A DNA stretch of 64,000 nt, taken from NCBI GenBank assembly GCA_030770425.1, contig JASJFT010000070.1, forward strand, positions 124,001 through 188,000, read 5' to 3'. This DNA comes from Darksidea phi. Lineage: Eukaryota; Ascomycota; Dothideomycetes; Pleosporales; Lentitheciaceae. The notes under the pieces were generated by a model. It was given only the letters and a program-made list of their open reading frames with translations, ran no database searches and was not told the DNA's origin. Positions 9,662 through 23,209 of the stretch are shown here, in pieces. The position numbers and the translations under genes were made by a program. Position 1 is the stretch's first letter. Each line of letters opens with the position of its first letter.

Positions 9662-12600
9662 CTATTTCCCCTCTCTAAACCTTTAACTTAGAGGTTATTC
9701 CGAATCTAGTATTTAGCTATATTAATATTAGCTTAGAATCTTTCTAAATTATATCTTTCTTCCTCTATAATTTCTTATAAAACTAAAGAATATTTTATAT
9801 TTACTAACTATATTAGTCGTAATAGTTCTAAAATATTTCCCTATTCTTAGTATAGTAGACTAGAGATATTCTACGTTATTTCTTCTAATAAAAATAAATA
9901 TTATAAGGCTTATATTCGTATAAATATATAAAATTCTTACTAATTATTTAGAATTTCTATAGTTAAGTATCTATTTTTAACTATAACTTATATATATAGG
10001 CTTATATATATTAAGACGATTCGTTAACTATTTATAAAAGAAACTTTAAGCTTAGTTATAGGTAGTTAAAGAGTATTATAAGAAACTACTTTATTATATA
10101 GCTAAATTTAGTTAAGAGTTATCTAATATATAGATAAAGGTCTAATATTTAAAAAAATAAAAAGAGTTTTTTAATAAGAAGGTAGCTAGATAATCTTATA
10201 CTCTTAAGGCTAAACTTAATACTAAGAAGATAAAGCTCTATTAACTAGAATAGTAAGAGGATTTAAAGTCCTCTCTAGTTATATAAGATACTAATTATAG
10301 TATTATAAATAATATTACTCTTTTTAGTTTATTAAATATCTTTTATCTTATTAAAGATAAGATTAACTTTTTTAACTTACTATAAAGTAAATTTATCTTA
10401 TCTTTTAATTTTCTTTAGGATTATAGTTTTAGTACTTTATAAGCTTCTTAAGATAATTAAGATTATTTTTAGATTCTTAGATTTATTTCTATAGGTTTTC
10501 TTTTTTATCTATTCCTTACTATTTAATTAGATAGTAGTTTTTTCTATTTTTAACGTTATTATCTAGAATTTCTTCTACTTTTTATTCTTTATTATTTTTA
10601 CTATATATATCTACTTTATATACTACTAGTCTAGTATTTTATAATACTTTTTTTAATAAGTTAATATAGAATATAGAATAGATTTTTATTTATAGAAATA
10701 ATCTTAATTAGTAGTTTATAAATAAGATTTATTTTTTAATTTTATAAAGACTAATTTTAGTATAGTCTAGTTTACTATTAGATTACTTATTCTTAATATT
10801 CTTTCGTAGTAACTATACCTTTTCTCTCTCTTTAAAAGTAAGTACTTCCTTTTACTTTTTATTATAGTATTTACTTATTCTATTTTAAAGGAATTTTATA
10901 TCTTCTCTAAGCTATTAGTATATTTATAGAATAATTTTTACTATTTCTTCTTTATTTTAACTATAAGACTAAAGTTATCTAGATTTCTTATATATTTTTA
11001 GTTTAATCTTATAGTTTATAAAGAAGGGTATTATCTTTATTATACTATATTATAAATTATTATATATAAATTATACTATAAGTAAAAGTATAATCTAATT
11101 ATTCTAGTAGTAGTTTAGATAATATCTAAGGTATTATTCTATTATTTAATTTATTTATTTAGTTAGTCCGTCTATTTATAGATAATAGGTAGTTAATATA
11201 CTATATTTTATTCCTAGTTTAGCTATAAGAGTTTATTAAAACTTTACTATAAACTTAATATCTCTATTTAAGATAATCTTATTTAGTATTCTATATTTAT
11301 TAAATATATATTTTAGTAGAATATAAGCTAGTTATTCTACTATATTTCCTTTATTTATATATAGGATAAAGTAAACGTACTTCGTAAGCTTATCTACTAC
11401 TACTAGTATAGTATTATAAAATACTTCTATTATTAGTTCCTTTAAATATAATAATTATATAATAAAGTCTATTATTATAATCTTCTATAGTCCTTTTATA
11501 TTTTTTATTAGTTATAATATTCTATAGGGTATATATCTAGTATATTTATTATAGTAATAATCTATATATTCTAAAAGTATCTAGATAACTAACTATCTTA
11601 TATATAGAAAATAGTATATTCTTATTAGTTATTTAAGGATTTTCTCTATTTCTTAATATCTATATACTAGTACTTCGTAGTATTATCTAATAAATTCTTT
11701 TTATATTATCTTAGATATATAGACTTTTTAGAATATATAAATAATTCTATCTTTTTCTTAAATTACTTCTTAAATTTTATTTTATTCGTCTATTACTTCT
11801 ATAGTAGCTATACGAATCTATTAGATCTATTTATTCTCTTTTAGTTTAAGTATTATTTCTTATATTTCTACTAACTTTAGATAATTATAAGTAATTATTC
11901 TATCTAACTATAGTTTAAGGATTATCGTATTAGGTTTCTCTATTTCTTAGTAGTTAGATCTCCTACTAAGCGCGTCTACTTATTTATTTTCTAATCTCTT
12001 AGTATATATAATCCTAATATCGTAAGTCGTAAGGGTTTATACCTATTATATCTATCTTTTAATTAAAGATTTATTTATTAAGAATTCTATTAGATTCTTA
12101 TAGTCTATATAAATTATAATAGAGTATTTAGATTCCTATAGATTAAATCTCTATTCCTTTAAAACTTCGATAATTATTAGTAACTCTTTATTATAAATAT
12201 TATAATTAAGTTTAGCTAGTAATATCTTTTATAAGAAGTAGTATACTAGTTTAAGATTATCTTTATTATCTTTCTATAATAGTACTACTCCTATTATATA
12301 GTCTAATATATCTATTTTAATAATTAATAGTTCTTTAGAATTATATATCTTAATTATAGATTCTTTAGTAAATTATTCTTTAATCTTCTTAAAGACTTAT
12401 TAATATTCTTCCTTCTATTTAAAAGACTAGTCCTTTTTAGTAAACTATATAAGGGGTACTATTATTATACTTTATTATAGTATTAATTTTTAATAAAAGT
12501 TATAGAATCTTAGGAATAATTATAGCTTCTTAAAATTCTTAGATATAGACTATTCTTTAATTTTCTTAATTTATTTCAAATCTACTTTAATTTCTTCTAG

Positions 12601-15012
12601 TTTAATAATAAATTCTAAAAACTTTATTTCTTATATATAGAATTTATATTTTTATAGATAAAAATATAATTATACTTTCTTAAGTATCTATAGAATCTTC
12701 TTTATATATTCTTTATATTCCTTTTTTATTTCGAAGTAGATTAAAATATTATTAAGGTATATTATTATAAACTAGTTAAAGTAATTTTATAAAATATTAT
12801 TAATCTATTCTTAGAATATCGCGAGTATATTAATAAGTCTAAAAGGTATTATCTAGTATTTATATAGTCCTTTCTTAGTTCTAAAAGCTATTTTCTATTC
12901 TTTACTTTTCTTAATTTAGATTTAGTAGTATATATTTCGAATATCTAGTTATATAAACTATTTAGCTTTTTTTAGTTAATCTTATATCTTAAATATTAGA
13001 GATAAGGAATACTAGTTTTTAATTATAATATTATTAAGTATTTAATAATTAATATATAATTATAGTTCTAAGGTATTCTTCTTAGATATAAAGAGAACTA
13101 GGTATTCTATAGATAAATTTAAATATCGAATATATCTTTTTATAAGGTTCTCTTTAAGATATTTTACTATAATAACCTTCTTATTTTCTATTAGCTTATA
13201 GATTAATCCGAATCTTAGAGTCTTTCCTTCCTAAAGTAGAATTATATAGTTCTAGGACTAGTACTAAGGTAAGCTTTCTTTAAGTTCTTAAAATAACTTT
13301 TTCTATTTCTTATAGTATTCTAGAATACTATAATCTTCTTTAGTTATATTAACCTTTTCTTATAGAAATATTACTTATTAATTTAACTATTAAATATATA
13401 GATTAGCTTCTTATAGTTATAGTATTCCTAAGATTATATCCTAATCTTCTAATATCTTAATAATATCGAGTATCTTATTCTCCTTCTTCTAGTTATATAG
13501 CCTAAGTTTATCTTTAGTTTTATATATTATAGGTTTATTAAAGGGTTCTTCTTTAATAGTATATATAATACTAGGGTATTATTTCTTCTATTAAGAAATT
13601 CTCTTTTATTAGATAAAGTTCTTATTAATAAAGTTCTATATAACTCTACTATTAATTAAAGTAGTAATTATTTTTCCTTAATAAGTTCCTTAGATATAGA
13701 TATAGTTCTATTCTTTAGTTCTTTAAATTCTTATTTTCTTTAACTAATATTTTATATTAATCTTAGTCTAAATATATTTTAGATATTTATTTTTTAAATA
13801 TTTATACTATAGTCTTCCTAAGATATAGTTTAATAGTAGAAGTAGTTCTAATATAATTCTAATATATCCCTTTTATTACTAATTCTCGAATTATTACTAT
13901 CTATATACTACTTCTAGTATAACTACTTAAATAATCCTTTTATTATAGTCTTTTTACTAGGTAGTAGTTATTTTTTAATTTTACTTTCTTATAGAGTCTA
14001 TACTCTTTTTATACGTATAAGATCTATATAATCTTAAAGTATACTAGATATCTTATTTTATATTATAGATTATTTTTTAGATTAATCTTATATCTCTAAT
14101 TATTATATTTTATAAAGGTTATTCTTATAGGAATCTACTATTTAATTACTATATACTATAGTTATTCTTTATTAACTATTTTTATAATATACTATATTTT
14201 CTTCTAAGTTTCTTAATTAAGTATAAAGTCTATAATAATAAAATTTTATTTAATCTATTATTTAAAATCTTTAAATAGTCGATATATTAGATAAGATCTA
14301 GACTATTCTTTATAAATCTCTTATATTATAAAAGATATTATAGTTTTCTTTATAAACTATAAGGCTCGAGTATATATTATATTAAGTTCTAATACTAGTC
14401 CTATTTCTTTCTTTAATAGTCGAATTATTTATAGGTATCTAGTATTCTTATATATTATAACTAGATTTTTATCTTCTAATTCTAAGGATTTATTATTATT
14501 ATTAACTATTTATAATAATATATCTAGGGTATTATTAAAGTCTTTCTACTTTATAAATAAGCCTTTCTTAAGTACTTCTTCTTATATTTCTAATAAGAAT
14601 AAAACTCTCCTCTAAGACTTCTAAGTTATAGCTACCTATTATTTCTATAATTAATAGTTAATATTTAACTTAGCTTTATAGTATATCTTATATTAGTCGC
14701 GTATATAAATCGTTTAATATATAATATTATATTTTTATATTATAGCTACTCTATCCCTCTTATCTTACTAAGTATATTAGGGTTTTTTCTTTCTTTAATC
14801 TAATCTATAGTCTTTTACTAGATATTCTTATTTCTTATATTTAAAGTATACTCGTTTTTTATAGAGCTTTTATTTCTTAAGATTTTATTTCCCTTTTTTA
14901 GGCTCTAAACTAGTCCTTAGGACTATTACCTCTAGTTTATAGTATTTTTCTTCCTTCTTCTTATAGAATTTAATCTTCTCTTTTCTTTTTATATTCTAAA
15001 GATAGAGGTTAT
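9662..15012 (-). pseudogene. Gypsy-1a pol remnant (PR-RT-RH-IN)
   Basis: No methionine codon exists here and every frame is full of TAA/TAG, but the minus strand read through stops shows Gypsy pol. The RT active-site block reads YLNNILIY (from YLDDILIY) at about 12758-12730, with the RT fingers region upstream to about 13200 and RNase H downstream to about 11950. Integrase-like segments follow toward 10750. Sequence matches Gypsy-1b at 38000-40700 in reverse. Wholly inactivated by RIP; catalytic D to N changes come from the mutation itself. Confidence 0.8.
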
Positions 15013-15017
15013 TATTA

Positions 15018-15032
15018 TATTATAACCCTATA
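15018..15032 (+). repeat. Gypsy-2 5' LTR, first 15 bp
   Basis: TATTATAACCCTATA matches the start of the 3' LTR at 44407. The LTR resumes at 22790 after Copia-1; its bases 15028-15032 are the left TSD of Copia-1. Confidence 0.88.
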
Positions 15033-15318
15033 TATTCGTTTACTAAGTTCTAGTATTAATCTCGTATATTTAATTACGTATAGTCGTACGGGATTTATAT
15101 ATATAGATTACCTTCTTAGTAATTTACTACGTACAAAGCTTCGTATAATTCTTCTAGATAAAAGAGGCTTTTATCTAAAGTCCCTTTAGTTAATTATAAA
15201 TTATTATTTAAATTAAATTATTTTATTCTTTCTATTTCGTACGTACGTATATATACTCTAGCTATTTACTTAATTAAATTCTTATAGTCTACTATTATAA
15301 ACTATAGGCTATTTAATA
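15033..15318 (+). repeat. Copia-1 5' LTR
   Basis: 286 bp, starts TATTCG (RIP-altered TG) and ends TTTAATA. It retains CG at several places where the 3' LTR has TA. Confidence 0.9.
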
Positions 15319-18300
15319 CTAATTAGTAATTAAATTATATAATAGAAGCTAATAAATTACTATAACGAGCTTCTACCCTATATAGTAAAATCGTAAATTA
15401 GTAAGAGTAAAGACGGAGATCTCCTAGACTACTCTAGACTCTATTTTAAACCTATTCTATATAGAAAGTAGAGGTTAAGTTAATAAGTATTATATACTAA
15501 CTCTATCTTATACGTCTATATAGAAAAGGAGATTAACTTCTTTTATATAAAAGTAAATAGCTAATAAATTAATAAATATATTACCTACTTTTATATAATA
15601 AGAATACGATAGTATAGCTATTATACTAACCTATATTATATAAATATAAGCCTATAATTTATATCTATATATTACTTAAATATAATTATAACTTCTTTCT
15701 AAATACTATTATACGAACGTAAGCCTATAATCTATCTATTTATCTATTCTCCCCCTTCTACTATCGTATAAACGTAGAAGTAATACCGACCGATTAAACT
15801 ATAGTATTAAAACGAACTATCTAACCCCTACTAATAGAGGATAAGGAAGAATCCTTATTCTCTATATAGGAATAAGAACCCCTACTACTATCGTCGTATA
15901 TAAAAGGGAAAAGACTAATAATAAGAAGGAATAATACTTTATATAATAAATACTCCCGTAATATAAATATCTTAGTAGTAATACTAAAGTATAAGGTTAA
16001 TTCTTAGTACTAGACTAATAGGATTAACCTTAATAATATTAATACTAAATTAAAAGAAGATATTATTTAGTTTAACTTATATACTAGATACGTACTTACT
16101 AAACTATATATATTAAGTAAAGTAAAAGAAATCTTTATATAAAGCTTTCTAAAAGACTTTTAAGACTAGATTATTAGTTATTAGAACCGTACTAATTATA
16201 TATTTAAGAGAGAGCTTAAGTTTATTCTTAAGGAGTAAGGTATATACCCTATTTTAAATTCTAAAGCTACCTAATTATAGAAGTTATATAATATTACGTA
16301 CTAGAACTTTAGTATTAAGAGTTCTAGATTAATATCTCTTAAACTTATAGTCTATAACCCGTACGATAATATAAAGAGAGAACTAAGTCTTAAAAAGAAT
16401 AGAAAGAATATCTAATAAGGTCCTTTTTCTTTTTCTTCTCTCTAGAATACCTGGTAGAGTCCTTAACCTTTAAGGTATATACTTAAACCTTTATATAATA
16501 CTATCTTACTATAGTAAAAAGTAATATTTATCTATCTACTATATAAGCCTTCTTCTTTTATATAGAAAGCCCTAGTCCCTCTACTAACTATATAGCTACC
16601 CTATTAATTAGTCTTAATACTAATATATAATCCGTACGAACTCCTACTAATTTAAGAATATATTAATATACCCCTTTTACCTAAAAAGCTTATCTAATTC
16701 TAAAAGGTATAGAGAAAGGCGAATAACTATACTAGTAAACTATATAATATTCTTACTAATAAGGTATAAATTTTTATTAAACTATATAGATACCTTAAGA
16801 TTTATAAGTTCTAATACTTAAATATCTTTCTAGATATTCTTAAGGGTTATATAAATATCTATTATCTAATAATTATTAGTTCTAGTTAAACTTAGAAGTA
16901 TCTATATAAAGTGTTTAATAAATACTTTAATATAGATATTAATTATAGCTAATACTATACTAACTAGACTATAATAATATTTATATAGGTAAGATAAGAG
17001 AATTCTAATAAGATACTATATAAGGTATTAGAAGCTATAATTAATAAGCTAACCCTTATATAATAAGTACTTAGTCTATAGTTCTATAGGAAAATATAAC
17101 TTTATATAGTAGTCCTCTAAGTATATTATAAATACTATAAGCTAGAGTAAGCTTTACTCTTATTAAAGATAACGTATAAAGAATTATTTAGTAACCTTTA
17201 ATTAGTACTATAAGTCTTACTTAATTAATAGAGTAATAACTAATATATCTAAAACTTATATAATACTTTCTATATTAACTAATAGTATAACTTATATTAC
17301 CTAGTATAAGATAGACTACCCTAGTATAGACGATTCTAACTACGTAGTAGACTATTTACTATATAAGAAAGAGATAATAATACTAAACTAAGAAGAAAGA
17401 GATACTTTATTTATTATAAAGAAGATTACTAGTTATTAAATTATAATTATATAGATCGTTCTAGAGCTAGAATATAGTATATTATATCCTTTAAAGATAT
17501 ATACTACTAAGCGCGCTTATATAATAAGATAGCTACCTATATTATAGACTTTAAAGAACTTTCTAATAATAATATAGATATTATATATAAGGATAATAGT
17601 AAGGGATCTAAAGAAGATATTAAGAAAAGTAAACGTATACTTAACTATCTTACGTTAGTAGTATATCTTTATTATATAACTAGCGAAGATATTTATAGAA
17701 TTAATAAAGATTATTAATTTTAGACTAACTAATTTTTTCTTAAAGACTATTACTATACGATATACTAAGAAGAACTATAGGATACTAACGTCGTATAAAT
17801 ATCGACTATTAAAAAAGTATAACTTAAGGTATATATATATAAGAACCCTTATATAAAAGTTAACTAAATACCTTATAATATAACTATTAGCTTTAACGAA
17901 TAGAATTTAATAACGTCTTTAGAAACTATATAAATTAAGAATCTAATTAGAATAGTTACCTATTATATCTTAAATACCCTAATACCCTTCCTACTATTAC
18001 TAGTAGATACCGACCGACTAGGAGTCTATTTTAATAACGTCCTTAATTATATTATATAAAAGGATAAAATAACTATTCCTATTATACGTAAATAGGGCTA
18101 TCTATTCTTTAATATTAGTCTAGTAGATACTACGTCGTTCTTTATAGAATTAGAACTATATTAGCTATATTACTATTTTAACTACCCTTAAACGGAGCGA
18201 CTATATAATCTACTTATAAATACTAGCTATAAAGTAAACCTATTAGTACTAGAATAGATTATAAAATTCTATTACTTCTACTAATCGTATAGATCTATAC

Positions 18301-21300
18301 TAAAGAGATTTAAGTTTTTAATTAAGGATAATATCTATTTTAATTATAAGATAATTATTAACGTCGTATAAATTAGTAGAAAGAATATCCTATATATAAT
18401 TAATACTAATACTTCCTTCTAAGTAGCTATATTCCTAAAATTACTTTCTATATAAGATACTTAAGATATACTCTATATATATTAGATTAATATATACTAA
18501 AAACTACTAGACTATATTATATATAACCTAGATATAAATTTTACTTTAGAAGAATTTAAAGCTTATATAAAGATTATTAGAGTAGAATACTAATAGATAC
18601 CTATTAAAGTATATTAGACTATTAGTAAGATAGAATATATATATATACCCTTAAAACGTATATTTAATATCCTTAAAGCTAAACTTAGTAATTATATATT
18701 AGATAAATTACTTCTTTAGATAGTAGTTAAAGCTCTAAATAATATAGTAAGTCTAAATAGTATTATATCTATACTACTCGTCTTTAGTATATATTCTTAA
18801 GTTAATATAGATTCTTCTCTATCTCTAAATATTATTAAACGCGTTAATATTATATAAAAGGTTATTAAAATAATTCGAGTAGAATATATAAAGTTTAATA
18901 TTAACTATATACTAAATATAAGGAACGAACCGTTATATAATATCCTTAATCTTTCTCTTAAGATAGAAGTTATAATATAGAGAGAGAAGAAAGGTTAGAT
19001 AGATCTATATAAAATTATAGGAATTAAAGATAAAGATATTATTATTTATCTAGATAATAGACTACTTATTATATAATATATATAAGTTAAGAAATACTAT
19101 TATAAATAGACCTCTCTATATAAAACTAATAACTAATTAAGTAAAAATATTAATTTTAATAAACCTACTCTAGTTTAAGTTAAATAACTATATATAAGAA
19201 AATACGGAAGATTAAGAAAAGAAGAACCTCCTCCCGTATAAGTTAAAGAATTAAAGAAATAAAATAAAGATAGACCTTAAAGGAATTTCGTATAAATTAT
19301 AGATACTTTTCTAATCTAGAAGGAAAAGAATAATTATAAATTAGTAGTTAAACTCTATATAGATAGTATTATTAATATACCTAGAGTACTCTTTAAAGAA
19401 TTAGACTATATAGAGGTAAACGCGTTTATTAGTAATAGAATCTTCTAGATTAAGTAATTTAATCCTATTAAGTACTCTAGTTAAATCTTTAACCTTTACC
19501 TTATATAAGAGGTTAAAAGGAAGAATATATAACTATATAAAAAGTCCCGACTAGTATTTATAGAATATTTAGATAAGGAGAAGAAGACTATTCTTATTTA
19601 ATCTCCGACGATCTAGAAGATAAGCTAATAACTAATTCTAGCTATTAGAGTAGTATTAATAGTATTATATAGTATATAGTATAAGCTTAGGAATATTACC
19701 TAAGCCTATATATAATTAACTAATAATCTTCTTTATACGCTATATACTAGACCGCCTAAGGATATCTAATACTTCTTTCCTCTAAACTTAATCCTACGAG
19801 TAGTAAAGTCTCTATATAGTATAGTAGAATTAGAGCTATACTAGTTTAAGATATACTATAACTACTATAAAGAAAAACTAAAAATATAGATTTTATCGTA
19901 TAATCTATACTTACTAGTTATATATAAAGGTAAAGATATCTTTAGAATTATAAAAATATAGATAGATAATACTCTTAGTACTATTATACCCTAGTTCTTA
20001 TAGAAAGAGGAGAAGATACTATACTTTACTAATCTTTATATAAAACTAAAGACTATTCTAGTAAAAGATTAGCTACTAGAGTTTAACGGTAGTAAGGTTA
20101 CGTATAAAGATAATAGAAAGATTATCCTACTCTAGAGAGAATAAGCTAAACTTCTTTATACGATTAATCTAATAGTATAGAATACTATCTAATAGTATAT
20201 CGAGTAGCGTATATAAGGTATTTATATCGTCTTAGTATATTAATCTAAAGTAGTTTTTAATATATTAATTATTATATAGACTATCGAGCTATTATCTAGA
20301 GATATTAAAGTACTTAATATATAAATTAAGTAGTAAATAGATAATATAGATCTTAGACTAATATATATACTAATTAATCTAAGTCGTATAAAGCTATTTA
20401 TCTTTACTAATAGTTTATTTATAAATAATAAGGATTTAAGCTTATAACTAGAATTTTTAATTATACTAACTAATAAAGCTTATATAAATAATAGTAATAA
20501 ATTCTAACTATATAGTAATATTATATATTAAAATTCTATTAAGTATAAGTAAGTTATATAGAGTATATTAGCTAGTAAACTATATAGTATAGTTAGTAGA
20601 TTTAATTATACTATTATATTAAGTACGACTTTATACTAAATCGTATATAACCTTAATCTTTTAGTAATTCTAGTAGTAATCTATACTAATTTAAAATTAC
20701 TATATAATTACCTTATTAAGTTAGGTATAATAAACGAGAAGAGGCTTATAATTAATATTATATCCCTTTATAAATTATATAAGAAATATAAAATTAATAA
20801 GATTTAATAGATTAATAGTAAAAATAACTTAGTAGATACCTTTATAAAGAAGATAGCTAATATATTACTAGTATAGCTTATTTATACGAATAAGCTTATA
20901 GTTAGTATTAAAGTATTTATTAATTAGCTTAACTAATATACGGATATAATTAGTCTTATATAAAACTAAATTATATACTTAACTATTTATTTTTTTTTCT
21001 CTTCTTTTTCTATCTTCTTTTTATTACTATAGTTTATACGAAGTATAATTATTTTTATAAAGTATAAACTTTTTTCTATCTATCTTAGTTAATTATAAAA
21101 GAAAAATAAAGGAAAAATAAAGGAAATCCTCTCTTTTACCTCCTTCTATCTTTCTTCTACTTCCTTCTACTTCTTCTCCTCCCCCTAGATACTTATACCT
21201 ATTAATTATAGTTTTTATAGTAGTTATACTAAATTCTATACGACTATTATATATACGAAGTATAAGTACTACCCTAGAAACTAGGTACTATATAGTACTT

Positions 21301-22498
21301 AATAAAGGACTTAGTACCTCTTATTATACGACGATACCTCTTTTAGTAAAATATCTTAAGAGTATTACTATAGCTTTATATAAGAATTATATAAAAGTAT
21401 CTCTTCTTTTATATAATTTTTATAATAAACTTCTAAATATTTATATTTAGGGTTACTCGTAACTTAACGTTATATAAGAGTATTACTACTATAACCTTCT
21501 TATTATTTTAGAAATATTAAAACTCTTTATATAAAAAAGGGGGAGATACTTATATTAATATAAAGACCTTATATAAAGGCTTTACTAGTAGACTATCTAG
21601 TAGATAGAAAGATAGAGAGGTAAGTTAATATAGTATATATAATAAGACCTTAAAAAGAGATACTAGAACTACTAATACCTATATTAATAGTACTAGTAGA
21701 CTAAGTAGGAATAAAGGCTATTTCGTATAAAGAGGTTTCGAAATTTAAGATTTTTAAAGTTTTACTAGGAATTAGTATTCGTATAAAAAGAAAGAAGAGC
21801 TAAACTAAAAGAAATAAACTATATAGAGAATAGTAAGATTTAGATTTAAGAAAGAAAAGTTATAAAGAGAAAGATTAGCCTCCTATCTATACCTATTATC
21901 TACTTTAATCCGTTTACTTACTATCCTCGATCTATTTATTCGTTATCCTTAATCTATTTACTTAATTCCTCGAGTCGTTTACTTATTATAAATAGAAATA
22001 TAATTTATAAACTACTCTTCTTTCGTATAATTTAATTTTACTTTTACTTTCTTTTTATATAAAAAGAGATACTATAAAACTATTCTTACTACCCCTCGTA
22101 TAAATACTTAATTATTTAATTCTAATCTATAGGTAAACGCCTACTATTTTATAATTAGTTAAATTAGTAATTAGAATCCTATTATATAATATTATATAAT
22201 ATAGTATAAATAGATTTCTTCTTTATATAAAGAAAAGCTATACTAACCCCGTTTATATAGCTTTACTAATAAACGAATTAGTAGGTATCTAACGATTAGA
22301 TCTAACTAAGACTACGCCTTATTCGCTAGTAGTCTAATCGTACTAATAGAGGGTTAATATCTATTACTAATAGATATAATATTAGTAGTTAAGGTTAGTA
22401 ATTAGTTTTATACGAATATAAGAAGGGAAATATAAGATTAATATTTATATAGAAAAGTTCGGATAGAATATTAGTACTAGAAAAGAAAAAGTTACTAG
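15319..22498 (+). pseudogene. Copia-1 gag-pol remnant (IN, RT, RNase H)
   Basis: Plus-strand translation through TAG/TAA shows a Ty1/Copia polyprotein of the fungal type. An LLLLVDTDRLGVYFNNV segment lies near 17990-18040 and an integrase-like FKFLIKDNIYFNY..I..V segment near 18310-18380. The RT region is about 19420-20290, with SPTIWK and ITQAYIQ-like motifs near 19590-19710, then ARPP-like YTRPPKD. RNase H runs about 20380-20960 with an IYTNSKLLYNYLIKLG motif (from TDSK) and IIALRELYKRREI. Gag is presumed at about 16060-17500. No ATG survives, so nothing can be expressed. Confidence 0.8.
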
Positions 22499-22784
22499 TA
22501 TTTATTTACTAAGTTCTAGTACTAATCTTATATATTTAATTATATATAGTTATACGGGATTTATATATATAGATTACCTCCTTAGTAATTCGCTACGTAC
22601 GGAGCTTTGTACGATTCTTCTAAATAAAAGGGACTTCTATCTAAAGTCCCTTTAGTTAATTATAAATTATCGTTTAAATTAAATTATTTTATTCTTTCTA
22701 TTTCGTACGTACGTATATATACTCTAGCTATTTACTTAGTTAAATCCCTATAGTCTACTATTATAAACTATAGGCTATTTAATA
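22499..22784 (+). repeat. Copia-1 3' LTR
   Basis: 286 bp, starts TATTTATTTACTAAG and ends GGCTATTTAATA, followed by the TSD CTACG. Confidence 0.9.
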
Positions 22785-22789
22785 CTACG

Positions 22790-23209
22790 CGAACTATAGG
22801 ATATAGAATATCTTAAGAAGATTAGAAGCTAAGATAAAGACTTAGTTAGTAATCTAATATTATATAATAATAATCTATTTAATCTATATCTTAGCGAATA
22901 GAGTAAATAGAGTATAACTAATAATAATCTACTTAATCTATACCCTAGTAAATAGAGTAAGTAGAGTAAGGTAAGAAAGAATAGATATAAGAGAGTAAAG
23001 AGTCTCTTAGACTTTCTATTTTAATTTCTTATAGTTAATTCTCTTTAGTTTACCTAATATTTATAAATAAGATTAAATCTTTTCCTAAGTAGTTATTCTA
23101 GTAATAGAATTTATTAACTTAATCTTAATCTATTAAAATTTAATAGTATAATAAATATATTATTAGCCCTAATCTAAATTCTATATTAAAGTACGTATAA
23201 TATATAATA
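22790..23209 (+). repeat. Gypsy-2 5' LTR, remaining 420 bp
   Basis: With 15018-15032 this totals 435 bp, equal to the 3' LTR at 44407-44841. Ends ...TATAATATATAATA where the 3' LTR has TATAACGTATAATA. Confidence 0.9.

Larger units (their letters stand above)
15033..22784 (+). mobile_element. Copia-1 LTR retrotransposon (full length)
   Basis: 7,752 bp with two 286-bp LTRs of identical length (15033-15318, 22499-22784) and TSDs CTATA (15028-15032) and CTACG (22785-22789), equal except for a CG/TA change. It sits 15 bp inside the 5' LTR of Gypsy-2. A purine-rich tract (AGAAAAGAAAAAG) precedes the 3' LTR. Confidence 0.93.
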
